Assembly: GCA_031404635.1 (NCBI GenBank)
Contig: JANNHY010000109.1
Coordinates: 1-14,872 of the forward strand
Length of the DNA: 14,872 nucleotides
DNA from: JAENVT01 sp031404635
GTDB lineage: Bacteria > Actinomycetota > Acidimicrobiia > Acidimicrobiales > Ilumatobacteraceae
Direction: 5' to 3'
The position numbers and the translations under genes were made by a program. The notes below the pieces were generated by a model. The model saw only the letters and a program-made list of their open reading frames with translations, did no database searches and had not been told where the DNA came from. How positions within the stretch are numbered: position 1 is the first letter of the stretch; every line of letters begins with the position of its first letter. This document shows positions 1 to 6,740 of this stretch, one piece after another.

Positions 1-39
1 GCCGCTCGCTCCATTCGCCATCGCCTGCTCGGCAATCCG

Positions 40-774
40 GTGGTGCGCACCGTGCTGTCGATGTGGGCCTGGCTGGTGCTCGGTGTCGTCATCGTCGTCT
101 GGGTGCCATTGGTCGCCGTTGTCCGCCTGGTCACCGCACCGTTCGACAAAGGTCGGTACGCCGCCGGGTACCTGTTCCGAAAGCTGACCGTCGTGCACCA
201 GTGGCTCAACCCGCTGTGGAGGTTCCGCACATCCGGCGTCAAGATCAGCGACCCGCGCCGCCCATACATCGTCGTCGCCAATCATCAGAGTTTCGTCGAC
301 ATCTTGCTGATCTCGCACCTGCCGTGGGAGATGAAGTGGCTGTCGAAAGCGGACTTCTTCAAGTACCCACTCATCGGCTGGCTGATGCTCATGGCCGGCG
401 ACATCAAGCTGATTCGGGGCAAGCGCGACTCGATCGTGGCGGCGATGGATTCGTGCAAGGATCGCCTGTCGAAGAATGTCAGCGTGATGATCTTCCCCGA
501 GGGCACGCGCAGCAGGGATGGCCAATTGCAGAACTTCAAAGACGGCGCGTTTCGGTTGGCGATCGAGACCGGCACGCCGATCCTTCCGCTGGTCCTCGAC
601 GGCACCTTTCCCGCGCTACAGAAGGGCGACTGGCGGTTCGGCGTGACCGATGCCGAGGTGCGTGTGCTGGATCCGATCGAGACCGCCGGGCTGACACTCG
701 ACGATGTGCCGGAGTTGCGTGATCGCGTGCACACAGTGATCGCTGACGAACTGGCGTTGATGAAGGCCGGCTGA
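40..774 (+). CDS. 1-acyl-sn-glycerol-3-phosphate acyltransferase (PlsC family)
   Basis: Likely membrane-bound acyltransferase that transfers a fatty acyl group to lysophosphatidate or a related lysophospholipid in glycerolipid synthesis. The 244-residue product has a hydrophobic segment at about residues 7-32. It then shows the family HX4D motif NHQSFVD at 81-87 (catalytic H82, D87), the glycerol-phosphate-binding motif FPEGTRS at 152-158, and a later block TPILPLVLDGTF at about 179-190. These four landmarks in this order are diagnostic of PlsC-like enzymes, though the exact acceptor cannot be read from sequence. The start is uncertain. GTG codons lie at 40 and 43, but the frame stays open to base 1, so the true start may lie outside the window. 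The stop overlaps the next gene's start by one base, which suggests an operon with translational coupling. Confidence 0.88.
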   Translation: MVRTVLSMWAWLVLGVVIVVWVPLVAVVRLVTAPFDKGRYAAGYLFRKLTVVHQWLNPLWRFRTSGVKISDPRRPYIVVANHQSFVDILLISHLPWEMKWLSKADFFKYPLIGWLMLMAGDIKLIRGKRDSIVAAMDSCKDRLSKNVSVMIFPEGTRSRDGQLQNFKDGAFRLAIETGTPILPLVLDGTFPALQKGDWRFGVTDAEVRVLDPIETAGLTLDDVPELRDRVHTVIADELALMKAG

Positions 775-1295
775 TGCCGCGGTTGTTCGCCAGCGACGAC
801 GACCGTGATCTGGTGAGGGCCGAGCGCGATGTCGGCGCTGCCTTCAACGACCTGGATCTCGATCTGCGGTCACTGGCCGCGGTCTCGAACATCTTCCGCG
901 CCGCCACGGCGGTGCGTAACCACATGGAGAACGGCGTGCTTGCCCAACACGAGTTGTCGTGGAGCGCCTTCACCACGCTGTTCGTGCTGCGGGTGTGGGG
1001 CGACATGGACGCCCGTTCGCTGGCGGCGGAGGCAGGCGTGACGGCAGCGACGCTGACCGGTGTGATGAAGACCCTCGAGGGGCGCGGCCTGCTGCGGCGT
1101 AAGGCTGACCGCGTCGACGGTCGACGGATCCTGGTGTCGCTGACGGCGCGTGGCCGAACCGTGGTTGGCGACGTGATGCCGGCGTTCAACCGTCACGAAT
1201 CACTGGTCACCCAGGCGCTCACCGAAGCGGAACGCGACGACCTGGCCCGCTCGCTGCGCACCATCTTGCGGACCATCGAAGCCATCGACCTGTAG
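774..1295 (+). CDS. MarR family transcriptional regulator
   Basis: Small 173-residue protein with the layout of a MarR winged-helix dimer. A helical N-terminal part precedes a helix-turn-helix at about residues 75-105 (SLAAEAGVTAATLTGVMKTLEGRGLL), the wing RRKADRVDGRRILVSLT, and a C-terminal dimerisation helix. The pattern 'VMKTLEGRGLLRR...D.RR..VSLT' is typical of MarR proteins, which usually repress nearby genes and are released by small phenolic or lipophilic ligands. Its ATG at 774 overlaps the TGA of the acyltransferase (TGATG), so the two are probably translated together. The target could be its own operon or the convergent P450 operon; the sequence does not decide. The ligand is unknown. 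Confidence 0.87.
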   Translation: MPRLFASDDDRDLVRAERDVGAAFNDLDLDLRSLAAVSNIFRAATAVRNHMENGVLAQHELSWSAFTTLFVLRVWGDMDARSLAAEAGVTAATLTGVMKTLEGRGLLRRKADRVDGRRILVSLTARGRTVVGDVMPAFNRHESLVTQALTEAERDDLARSLRTILRTIEAIDL

Positions 1296-1296
1296 C

Positions 1297-1317
1297 CCGC
1301 ACTCGGTCAGGGTGCGG
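1297..1317. terminator. Shared hairpin between convergent genes, candidate bidirectional terminator
   Basis: CCGCACTC (1297-1304) can pair with GGGTGCGG (1310-1317), giving an 8-bp stem with one G-T wobble and a 5-base loop. It begins 2 bases after the MarR stop and spans the stop codon of the minus-strand amidotransferase. There is no T-tract, which is common for terminators in high-GC actinobacteria. The stem is seen; its terminator role is inferred. Confidence 0.5.
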
Positions 1318-2041
1318 TGCAGAAGCGGCGAGCCTCTTCGACGAGCCAGGCGAAGGCAGGGTCGGGCTGTTCGGCCAGCATCTCGGGGTGCCACTGCACG
1401 GCGAGCACCTCGGGCCTGCCGTCGAGTTCGAACCCTTCGATCACCCCGTCGTCAGCCGTGCCGGTGACGACGACACCGCGGCCGGGCCGACCGACGGCCT
1501 GGTGATGCAGGCTGTTGGTGGCGATGTTGTGGCCGTACAGCGATGCCAGCCGGCTGCCGGCGCTGACCTGCACGGAGTGGCAGCGGTCGCTGCGCAGCGT
1601 GGTCCACAGTGCGTGACTTCCGGCCTCGTCGAGGTGCTGCACCAGCGTGCCGCCGAGGGCGATGTTGAGCAGTTGCGCGCCGCGGCACACGCACAGCATC
1701 GGCAACCGCCGATCGAGCGCGGCGCGGATCAGCGCCAGCTCCCATTCGTCGCGGCCGGGTTCGATCTCACCGAGTTCGGGGTGGGGGTGTTCGCCGTACA
1801 GCGATGGATCGGGGTCGGCGCCGCCGGTCATCACCAGCCCGTCGAGCCGGCTGATCATGTCGACTGGGTCGGCGTCGCGGGTCAGTTGCACGGGCAGGCC
1901 ACCGACTGCCGAGATCCCCTTCGGATACTCGCTGAGATGCAGGTCGACCTCCTCGCCTCGCAACGCACCCTGCGGAAGGTGGGGCACGCGCTCGACCGGC
2001 CAGCGTCGGCCGGAGAGACCGATCAACGGCCGCCGACTCAT
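1307..2041 (-). CDS. Class I glutamine amidotransferase, gamma-glutamyl-GABA hydrolase-like (peptidase C26)
   Basis: Predicted 244-residue cytosolic hydrolase of the PuuD-like C26 family, which cleaves gamma-glutamyl amides. Seen in the protein: MTGGADPDPSLYG at about 71-83, matching the family 'GGxDxxPxxYG' block; the nucleophile elbow VCRGAQLLN with C119; SLHHQAV at about 177-183; and QWHPE at 216-220 carrying the catalytic H218 and E220. The triad is therefore complete. The ATG at 2041 overlaps the P450 stop as ATGA, so it is translationally coupled to the P450; an ATG two codons upstream (2047) is the alternative. A longer reading frame to 2197 exists, but it lies inside the P450 gene and has no family similarity. 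The substrate is unknown. PuuD-type enzymes usually sit with polyamine or glutamine synthetase genes, so pairing with a P450 is unusual. Confidence 0.86.
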   Translation of the reverse strand: MSRRPLIGLSGRRWPVERVPHLPQGALRGEEVDLHLSEYPKGISAVGGLPVQLTRDADPVDMISRLDGLVMTGGADPDPSLYGEHPHPELGEIEPGRDEWELALIRAALDRRLPMLCVCRGAQLLNIALGGTLVQHLDEAGSHALWTTLRSDRCHSVQVSAGSRLASLYGHNIATNSLHHQAVGRPGRGVVVTGTADDGVIEGFELDGRPEVLAVQWHPEMLAEQPDPAFAWLVEEARRFCTAP

Positions 2042-3318
2042 GCCCATGTCGCCGCGATCGGCAGCCGCTTGATGCCGCTGATGAAGTTCGACCGCAACCG
2101 TTCGATCGGTCCATTCAACCGGGCGTCGCTGATCCTCGGCAGCAGTTCCTCGAAAAGGACCTTGAGTTCCAAGCGCGCCAGTTGGGCACCAAGGCACAGG
2201 TGCGGGCTCATCCGCCCAAAAGCGACGTGGTCGTTGGGGGTGCGGTGGATATCGAACCGGTATGGGTCGGGAAACTGGCGCTCGTCGAAGTCGGCGGAGT
2301 TGAACCAGATCACAACCTTGTCGCCGTGTTTGATCAGCCGATCGTGCAAGGTGGTGTCGGTGGTCGCCGTGCGCCGGAAGTGCATGGTCACGGTGCCCCA
2401 GCGAAGGATCTCCTCGACGGCCGAGTCGATCAGCGCCGTCGCGCCCGAGATCACCGAATCGCGCAGCTCGGCCAGTTGATCTGGCCGTTCGATAAGTGCC
2501 TTCATCCCCGCCGCCATCGTGTAGCGGGTCGTATCGTTGCCGGCGCTGACCAAGAGCACGAAGAAGTTCTTGAACTCGCGTTCGGTCAAGCGGTCGCCGT
2601 CGATCGTCGGGGCGAGGATGTCGCTGATCACGTCGTCGGTCGGGGTATGGCGACGTTGCTCGGCTTGGCGTTCGGCGTACCGATACAGCTCCAGGGCCGC
2701 TGGTGAGCGGAAGGGGATCGACTTGAACTCGTCTGTGTCGGTCAAGCCCAGTGGGTGTTCGGTGAACTCGGGATCGAAGTTGCCGAGCAGGGCGTCGCCG
2801 CGTTCGACCAACCAGTCACCGTCTTGGTCGGGGACTCCCAACAGGCTGCCGAGCATGCGCATCGGCAACTGCTTGGCGATCCGTTCGACGAAGTCGAACT
2901 CGGTTCCGTTGCCGAGTGCTTCCTCGACGACGGCGCGGGCCAATAGACGGACGCCATTCTCGTAGGCGTACACCTCGCGGCGGCTGAACGGCTTCGACAC
3001 CAGGCGGCGGTAACGGGTGTGCTGGGGCGGGTCGTACTCGAGCATGTTGCGCCGGGCCTCGAAATCGTCGAGGTCCATCTCTTCGAGGGTGATGCCCTGG
3101 GCGCTGGAAAACGTGTCGACGTTGCGACTGACGTGCAGCAGGTCGTCGTAACGGGTGATCGCCCAAAAACCTTTGCCGCCATCGTGCTCCGGCCACCAAC
3201 TGACCGGGTCGTCATCGCGCAGGCGTTGGAAGGTTGCGTAAGGAACACCGGAGACGTAGGCGTCGGGGTCGGTGATATCGGCGTCGGCTGGACCGAAATC
3301 GACGAGCGGTGCGGCCAT
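2038..3318 (-). CDS. Cytochrome P450
   Basis: Soluble bacterial P450 monooxygenase of 426 residues, normal length. Seen: C-helix block DPPQHTRYRRLV (96-107), I-helix oxygen-activation motif AGNDTT (259-264), K-helix ExxR at E303-R306, and a heme loop FGRMSPHLCLG (367-377) with thiolate ligand C375. The loop has the 11-residue spacing found in the CYP124/125/142 group, and the N-terminal block GFWAITRYDDLLHVSRNVDTF also resembles that group. A steroid or long-chain lipid substrate is therefore possible but not shown. Met/Ser occupy loop positions that are normally glycine. No ferredoxin or reductase gene is adjacent. The ATG at 3318 is favoured because a TANNNT hexamer (TAGCAT) ends exactly 6 nt upstream, fitting a leaderless transcript. 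It is co-transcribed with the downstream amidotransferase. Confidence 0.95.
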   Translation of the reverse strand: MAAPLVDFGPADADITDPDAYVSGVPYATFQRLRDDDPVSWWPEHDGGKGFWAITRYDDLLHVSRNVDTFSSAQGITLEEMDLDDFEARRNMLEYDPPQHTRYRRLVSKPFSRREVYAYENGVRLLARAVVEEALGNGTEFDFVERIAKQLPMRMLGSLLGVPDQDGDWLVERGDALLGNFDPEFTEHPLGLTDTDEFKSIPFRSPAALELYRYAERQAEQRRHTPTDDVISDILAPTIDGDRLTEREFKNFFVLLVSAGNDTTRYTMAAGMKALIERPDQLAELRDSVISGATALIDSAVEEILRWGTVTMHFRRTATTDTTLHDRLIKHGDKVVIWFNSADFDERQFPDPYRFDIHRTPNDHVAFGRMSPHLCLGAQLARLELKVLFEELLPRISDARLNGPIERLRSNFISGIKRLPIAATWA

Positions 3319-3324
3319 GCGGCC

Positions 3325-3330
3325 ATGCTA
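3325..3330 (-). promoter_or_regulatory. Candidate -10 element for the P450 operon (leaderless)
   Basis: On the minus strand TAGCAT is followed by 6 bases and then the P450 ATG at 3318. This is the geometry of a -10 hexamer whose transcript starts at or next to the start codon. No Shine-Dalgarno sequence is visible, which agrees with a leaderless mRNA. Confidence 0.5.
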
Positions 3331-3345
3331 GTTCAGAGCTAGTTC
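3327..3345. repeat. Direct repeat GCTAGTTC-N3-GCTAGTTC, candidate operator
   Basis: Two exact copies of GCTAGTTC at 3327-3334 and 3338-3345 are 11 bp apart, one helical turn. The first overlaps the candidate -10 of the P450 gene. A regulator binding both on one DNA face could block that promoter. The repeat is seen; the operator role is inferred. Confidence 0.4.
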
Positions 3346-3365
3346 GGCCCCTAACGACCTGCCGC

Positions 3366-3380
3366 CGGCCGTGACGGCCG
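3366..3380. repeat. 15-bp palindrome CGGCCGT-G-ACGGCCG in divergent promoter region
   Basis: A perfect 7-bp inverted repeat with one central base. It lies near the middle of the 117-bp region between the divergent P450 and SDR starts, about 55 and 63 bp from the two start codons. It could be a dimeric repressor site serving both genes. In GC-rich DNA, chance formation cannot be excluded. Confidence 0.4.
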
Positions 3381-3423
3381 CGTCGGCGATCCGGCGCGTG
3401 CCTGCCGTCGTCGCCGCGTGCGA

Positions 3424-3429
3424 CAAGAT
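3424..3429 (+). promoter_or_regulatory. Candidate -10 element for the SDR-AKR operon (leaderless)
   Basis: CAAGAT is followed by 6 bases and then the ATG at 3436. The same hexamer precedes the DUF4389 gene at 9434-9439. The position supports the ATG at 3436 as transcription and translation start. No ribosome binding site is apparent. Confidence 0.42.
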
Positions 3430-3435
3430 TCCGAC

Positions 3436-4182
3436 ATGGAATTCACGAATCATGTGGCGATCGTGACCGGCGGCGCCTCAGGCATGGGAGCGGCAACGGC
3501 GCGCCGCTTGGCGGCGGGTGGGGCGCGGGTGGTGATCGTCGACCGCAATGCCGATCTGGCCCACGACGTCGCTGCGCAGATCGGTGCGGGACAACCGATG
3601 GTCGGAGACGTGTCGGACTCGGCGTTCTGCGACGCTGCCGTAGCCGAGGCGGTGCACCGTCACGGGCAACTCGACATCGCCGTCAACGCCGCCGGTGTGA
3701 TCGTGCGGGCCAGCGGCGAGGACACCACCGACGAGCAGTGGGCGAGGATCATGGGGGTCAACGTCAGCGGCACGTTCTTCATGTGCCGGGCCGAGATCCG
3801 CGTGATGAAGCCACATGGTCGGGGAGCGATCGTCAACTTCGGTTCGATCTGGGGTGATCTCGGGTCGGCCGGCGCGGCGGCGTACTGCGCATCGAAGGGC
3901 GCTGTGCACAACCTGACGCGAGCGTTGGCGATGGACCACGCGGCCGACGGGATCCGCATCAATGCCGTCTGCCCGGGTGAGGTCAACACTCCGATGCTGC
4001 AATCCGAGCGGGCAGAAGCTGTGACCAATCAACTGCTGGCGAAGATTGCCGCCACGGTGCCGATGGGGCGCCTGGCCGACCCAGACGAGATCGCCCGTGT
4101 GGTCTGCTTCCTGGCGTCCGCCGATGCCAGTTACATGACCGGGGCGATGGTCAGCGTCGATGCCGGGTACGGAGCGAGGTGA
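3436..4182 (+). CDS. Short-chain dehydrogenase/reductase (classical SDR)
   Basis: NAD(P)-dependent oxidoreductase of 248 residues, the usual classical SDR length. Seen: cofactor motif TGGASGMG (11-18), acidic D36 at the end of beta-2 (favours NAD(H) over NADP(H)), D58-V59, NAAG (84-87), N109, and catalytic S137, Y150 and K154 (YxxxK, with Ser 13 residues before Tyr). The C-terminal block SYMTGAMVSVDAGYGAR is typical of the 3-oxoacyl-ACP reductase/alcohol dehydrogenase-like SDRs. The substrate cannot be told. The ATG at 3436 is preferred to a GTG at 3418: it gives the standard N-terminus, and CAAGAT lies 6 nt upstream. It is followed after 9 bases by an aldo/keto reductase, so the pair is probably one operon, divergent from the P450. 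Confidence 0.92.
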   Translation: MEFTNHVAIVTGGASGMGAATARRLAAGGARVVIVDRNADLAHDVAAQIGAGQPMVGDVSDSAFCDAAVAEAVHRHGQLDIAVNAAGVIVRASGEDTTDEQWARIMGVNVSGTFFMCRAEIRVMKPHGRGAIVNFGSIWGDLGSAGAAAYCASKGAVHNLTRALAMDHAADGIRINAVCPGEVNTPMLQSERAEAVTNQLLAKIAATVPMGRLADPDEIARVVCFLASADASYMTGAMVSVDAGYGAR

Positions 4183-4191
4183 GCCCAAGCG

Positions 4192-5220
4192 ATGAGCATT
4201 GAGTATCGACGGCTCGGTCGCACGGGAGTACGGGTGGCGCCGCTGGCTCTCGGAACCGACAACATCTTGAACCCGACGCCCGAGGACGAGTCGAGCCGGA
4301 TGATAATTGCCGCCCTCGACGCGGGCATCAACCTGATCGACACGTCGAACAGCTATGGAGGCGGCGAGGCAGAGCGGGTGATCGGTCGGGTGCTCGCCGA
4401 GAGTGGGCGCCGCGACGAGGCGGTGATCGCCACCAAGGTGCACTACCCGACGGGACCTGGCCCCAACGATCGCGGCAACTCGCGGTTGCACATCATCCGC
4501 GCCTGCGACGACTCGCTACGCCGCTTGCAGACCGATCGCATCGACCTGTACCAATTGCATCGCCCCGACTTCGAGGTGCCGATCGACGAGACGCTGGGGG
4601 CCCTGACCGACCTGGTCCGTCAGGGCAAGGTCCGGTACGTCGGCAGTTCGACGGCGCCGGCGTGGAAGGTCTTGGAAGGCGTGCTGCGCGCCGAACTGAG
4701 GGGGCTGGTGCCGTTCGTGACCGAACAGCCGCCGTACAACCTGCTCGATCGGCGGGTCGAGAACGAGTTGGTGCCGATGGCACTGGAGTACGGCCTCGGG
4801 CTGCTGCCGTGGTCGCCGTTGGCGATGGGGGTGTTGGCCGGCCGCTATGCCGACGACGACATCCGCCCCGTTGGGTCGCGGGCCTCGCTGCGCGGTGGGA
4901 TCTACGCCGACCGGGTCAGCCACGCAGCGGTCGAGGCCGGTAACCAGTTCGTACGACTCGCTGGCCACGCAGGTATCGACCCGGCGCGGTTGGCGGTCGC
5001 CTGGGTCATGCACCAGCCGGCGGTGACTGCTCCGATCGTCGGGCCACGCACGGTCGAGCAATTGGAACACCTCGTGCCGGTGATGGAGATGACCCTGCCT
5101 GCCGAGGTGGCCGCGGCATGCGACGAGATATGCGCCCCCGGCAGCGCGGTCGCCAACTTCCACAATTCCGCACCGTGGATGAAGATGCGCATCGGCTCGC
5201 CGCGAACGAGCGCCTCATAG
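4192..5220 (+). CDS. Aldo/keto reductase
   Basis: NAD(P)H-linked oxidoreductase of the TIM-barrel AKR superfamily, 342 residues. The catalytic tetrad is visible: D50 in INLIDTSNSYG, Y55, K82 in IATKVHYP, and H123 in YQLHRPD. Downstream are the family blocks VRYVGSSTAPAW and LLPWSPLAMGVLAGRY, and IVGPRTVEQLEHLVP near the C-terminus, which lines the cofactor site. It resembles the YajO/auxin-induced (AKR12/13-like) branch that reduces aldehydes or sugars, but the substrate is not identifiable. A GGAGCGAGG stretch just before the SDR stop could serve as ribosome binding site. With the SDR it forms a two-gene redox operon; their joint pathway with the divergent P450 is a guess. Confidence 0.9.
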   Translation: MSIEYRRLGRTGVRVAPLALGTDNILNPTPEDESSRMIIAALDAGINLIDTSNSYGGGEAERVIGRVLAESGRRDEAVIATKVHYPTGPGPNDRGNSRLHIIRACDDSLRRLQTDRIDLYQLHRPDFEVPIDETLGALTDLVRQGKVRYVGSSTAPAWKVLEGVLRAELRGLVPFVTEQPPYNLLDRRVENELVPMALEYGLGLLPWSPLAMGVLAGRYADDDIRPVGSRASLRGGIYADRVSHAAVEAGNQFVRLAGHAGIDPARLAVAWVMHQPAVTAPIVGPRTVEQLEHLVPVMEMTLPAEVAAACDEICAPGSAVANFHNSAPWMKMRIGSPRTSAS

Positions 5221-5249
5221 GCTCTCCCTCAACAGACACGGAGCGCACC

Positions 5250-5756
5250 ATGCCAAACGACATCGGTGGTGTACCAACCCACCCCCTCATCGTTCACGTG
5301 CCGGTGGTGCTCGTTCCTGTGGCACTGATTGCAGTGATTGCCTACTTCGTTGCCCGCCCGTGGCGACGTCCGCTGGCGTGGATCGCAGGTGCCCTGAGTG
5401 GCGTCGGCGCTCTCGGAGCGATGCTGGCAGCGGCCAGTGGCGAGTCGCTGGAGGAACGCGTCAAGGAAACCTCTGCACTCGAGGATCACGCCGAATTGGG
5501 AGAGACCGCTCAGGTGCTTGCCGTTGTCTTTTTCATCGTCGTCGTGGCCCTGGTCGTGTACCAGGAAATCCGTTCGCGACATGGCGACGATTCGCCACCT
5601 TCCGGCAAGGTGGCAACCCTGGCCTCTCGTCGCCTGGTGTATCCGGCGATCATGGTGCTGCTGTTGATCAGCGGCGGGGCCGCGGTGGTGAGCTTGGCTG
5701 TCGCCGGACACGCCGGCGCCAAGATCACCTGGGAGAACATCGATAAGACGCCGTAA
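5250..5756 (+). CDS. DUF2231 integral membrane protein
   Basis: A 168-residue membrane protein with about four hydrophobic helices (roughly residues 14-34, 39-61, 88-108 and 128-151). It opens with THPLIVHVPVVLVPVAL, matching the HPLxVHFPIALL signature of DUF2231 proteins. These have no defined biochemical role; relatives occur near heme, cytochrome or redox genes. The ATG at 5250 is supported by GGAG at 5240-5243 with a 6-nt spacer, and by the signature lying right after it. An upstream extension in frame overlaps the AKR gene and looks spurious. It stands 29 bp after the AKR and 101 bp before the USP gene, so membership in either unit is open. Confidence 0.8.
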   Translation: MPNDIGGVPTHPLIVHVPVVLVPVALIAVIAYFVARPWRRPLAWIAGALSGVGALGAMLAAASGESLEERVKETSALEDHAELGETAQVLAVVFFIVVVALVVYQEIRSRHGDDSPPSGKVATLASRRLVYPAIMVLLLISGGAAVVSLAVAGHAGAKITWENIDKTP

Positions 5757-5768
5757 GGGATCTCCACC

Positions 5769-5861
5769 ATGGCAAGCCGCCCGCGATTCCAAGGTCCCGT
5801 GAGGCGGAGGACCTCCGCCCCTGTCGGTCGATGGCCGTTGATGCGCACGATCACCGCATGA
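5769..5861 (+). CDS. Possible 30-residue upstream ORF overlapping the USP start
   Basis: An ATG at 5769, preceded by AAGGGA at 5755-5760, opens a 30-codon frame encoding an arginine/proline-rich peptide. It ends at TGA 5859-5861, overlapping the USP ATG as ATGA. If translated it could couple to USP translation as a leader peptide. It has no recognisable family, may be chance, and competes with the leaderless interpretation of the USP gene. Confidence 0.18.
   Translation: MASRPRFQGPVRRRTSAPVGRWPLMRTITA
5803..5819. repeat. Perfect palindrome GGCGGAGG-A-CCTCCGCC upstream of USP gene
   Basis: An 8-bp inverted repeat around one base, 39-55 bp before the USP start. As RNA it could fold into a 7-bp stem with a 3-base loop; as DNA it could be an operator. 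It overlaps the candidate DosR-like box at 5808-5821. No T-tract follows, so a terminator for the DUF2231 gene is less likely. Confidence 0.45.
5808..5821 (+). promoter_or_regulatory. Candidate DosR/DevR-like box upstream of USP gene
   Basis: AGGACCTCCGCCCC matches the published mycobacterial pattern GGGACTTNNGNCCC at all but two defined positions. Its centre is 43.5 bp before the ATG at 5858. CACGAT (5846-5851) sits 6 nt before that ATG as a candidate -10. A second half-matching site, GATTCCAAGGTCCC (5785-5798), is centred 23 bp further upstream. I noticed this box partly through its spacing, so it is weaker evidence than the ones at 8465 and 12418. Confidence 0.42.
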
Positions 5862-6691
5862 CGATGAGGATCATTATTGGCGTGGACGGATCCGATCCGT
5901 CGATAGCAGCGTTGCGGTGGGCGGGCTACGAGGCCCGCCGCCGCAACGCCGAGATCAGGGTCGTGTCGTGCTGCACGACGATCAACGAGGCAGCAGTCGA
6001 GGTCGTTGGTCGAGCGATCAAGTTGGTCGCAGCCATGGACCCGACGATGCTCGTTGAGGGGGTCACGCCGATGTCGTCAGCGGTCGTTGGTATAACGGAG
6101 TCCGCCGAGTCAGGCGACGAGATTGTCGTCGGTTCAACCGGCCAATCCGGAATCCTTGACGGGCTCATCGGTTCGGTTGCGGCAGGGGTCGCTCACCGCG
6201 CCCACGTGCCGGTCATCGTGATACCGGCCAAGTCGTCGGCCGAGTCGGGCGACAAGATGAACAAGATCGTCGTCGGCGTCGACGGCTCGTCCGGGTCGCT
6301 GCACGCCTTGGAGTGGGCATTCGGCGAGGCGCTGGCCAGCGACGCCGAACTCACCGTCGTTCACGGTTGGATCAATCCTTACGTCGACCAGCAAGCCTCG
6401 AGCTGCCGATTGCACACGCAGATCGAGTCCGACGCCATGCGAGAACTGCAGACGAGCCTCGAGTCCCTCGGTCCGCGCCTGTACAGCGGATCGGTCGAAA
6501 TTTATCCGCGGCTCAGCGAACTCACGCCTGCCGAGGCCCTGCTGAAGGAAGCCGACGACGCCGATCTGGTCGTCGTCGGTTCACGAGGTCGCGGCGAGCT
6601 TCGATCGCTGCTGCTCGGCTCGGTCAGTCGTACCGTTTTGGAGCGTGCACCTTGTCCCGTCGCCGTGGTCCGACGGTCCGAGAACTGCTGA
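5858..6691 (+). CDS. Universal stress protein, two tandem UspA domains
   Basis: A 277-residue protein built of two Usp domains (about 1-125 and 134-274). Each starts with the beta-strand/Asp motif (IIIGVDGSD; KIVVGVDGSS) and ends with an intact ATP-binding loop G-x2-G-x9-G-S: GSTGQSGILDGLIGS (92-106) and GSRGRGELRSLLLGS (241-255). Both sites should bind ATP. The first domain looks shortened in its middle. Tandem USPs are hallmark members of the mycobacterial DosR dormancy regulon (Rv3134c lies beside devR-devS). Here the gene likewise precedes a DevS-like kinase by 49 bp and lies near a DevR-like regulator. Start ATG 5858 is chosen because a candidate -10 lies 6 nt upstream; ATG 5831 and 5864 are alternatives. 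Confidence 0.9.
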   Translation: MTMRIIIGVDGSDPSIAALRWAGYEARRRNAEIRVVSCCTTINEAAVEVVGRAIKLVAAMDPTMLVEGVTPMSSAVVGITESAESGDEIVVGSTGQSGILDGLIGSVAAGVAHRAHVPVIVIPAKSSAESGDKMNKIVVGVDGSSGSLHALEWAFGEALASDAELTVVHGWINPYVDQQASSCRLHTQIESDAMRELQTSLESLGPRLYSGSVEIYPRLSELTPAEALLKEADDADLVVVGSRGRGELRSLLLGSVSRTVLERAPCPVAVVRRSENC

Positions 6692-6740
6692 GAGCAGCAA
6701 ATGGCCGTTCTCGGTCCACGCAGCCGCTAGAACTATTGGT

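Noticed and set aside
1388..2479. Long plus-strand open frame (363 codons) opposite the amidotransferase and P450 genes
   Set aside because: It lies antisense to two genes with complete catalytic motifs, shows no family signature, and is explained by high GC content.
3478..4491. 337-codon minus-strand frame opposite the SDR and AKR genes
   Set aside because: Histidine/arginine-rich shadow of two genes with intact active sites.
5874..5905. Inverted repeat GACGGAT-CCG-ATCCGTC near the start of the USP gene
   Set aside because: It lies in codons for the conserved VDGSDPS motif and is most simply a by-product of coding.
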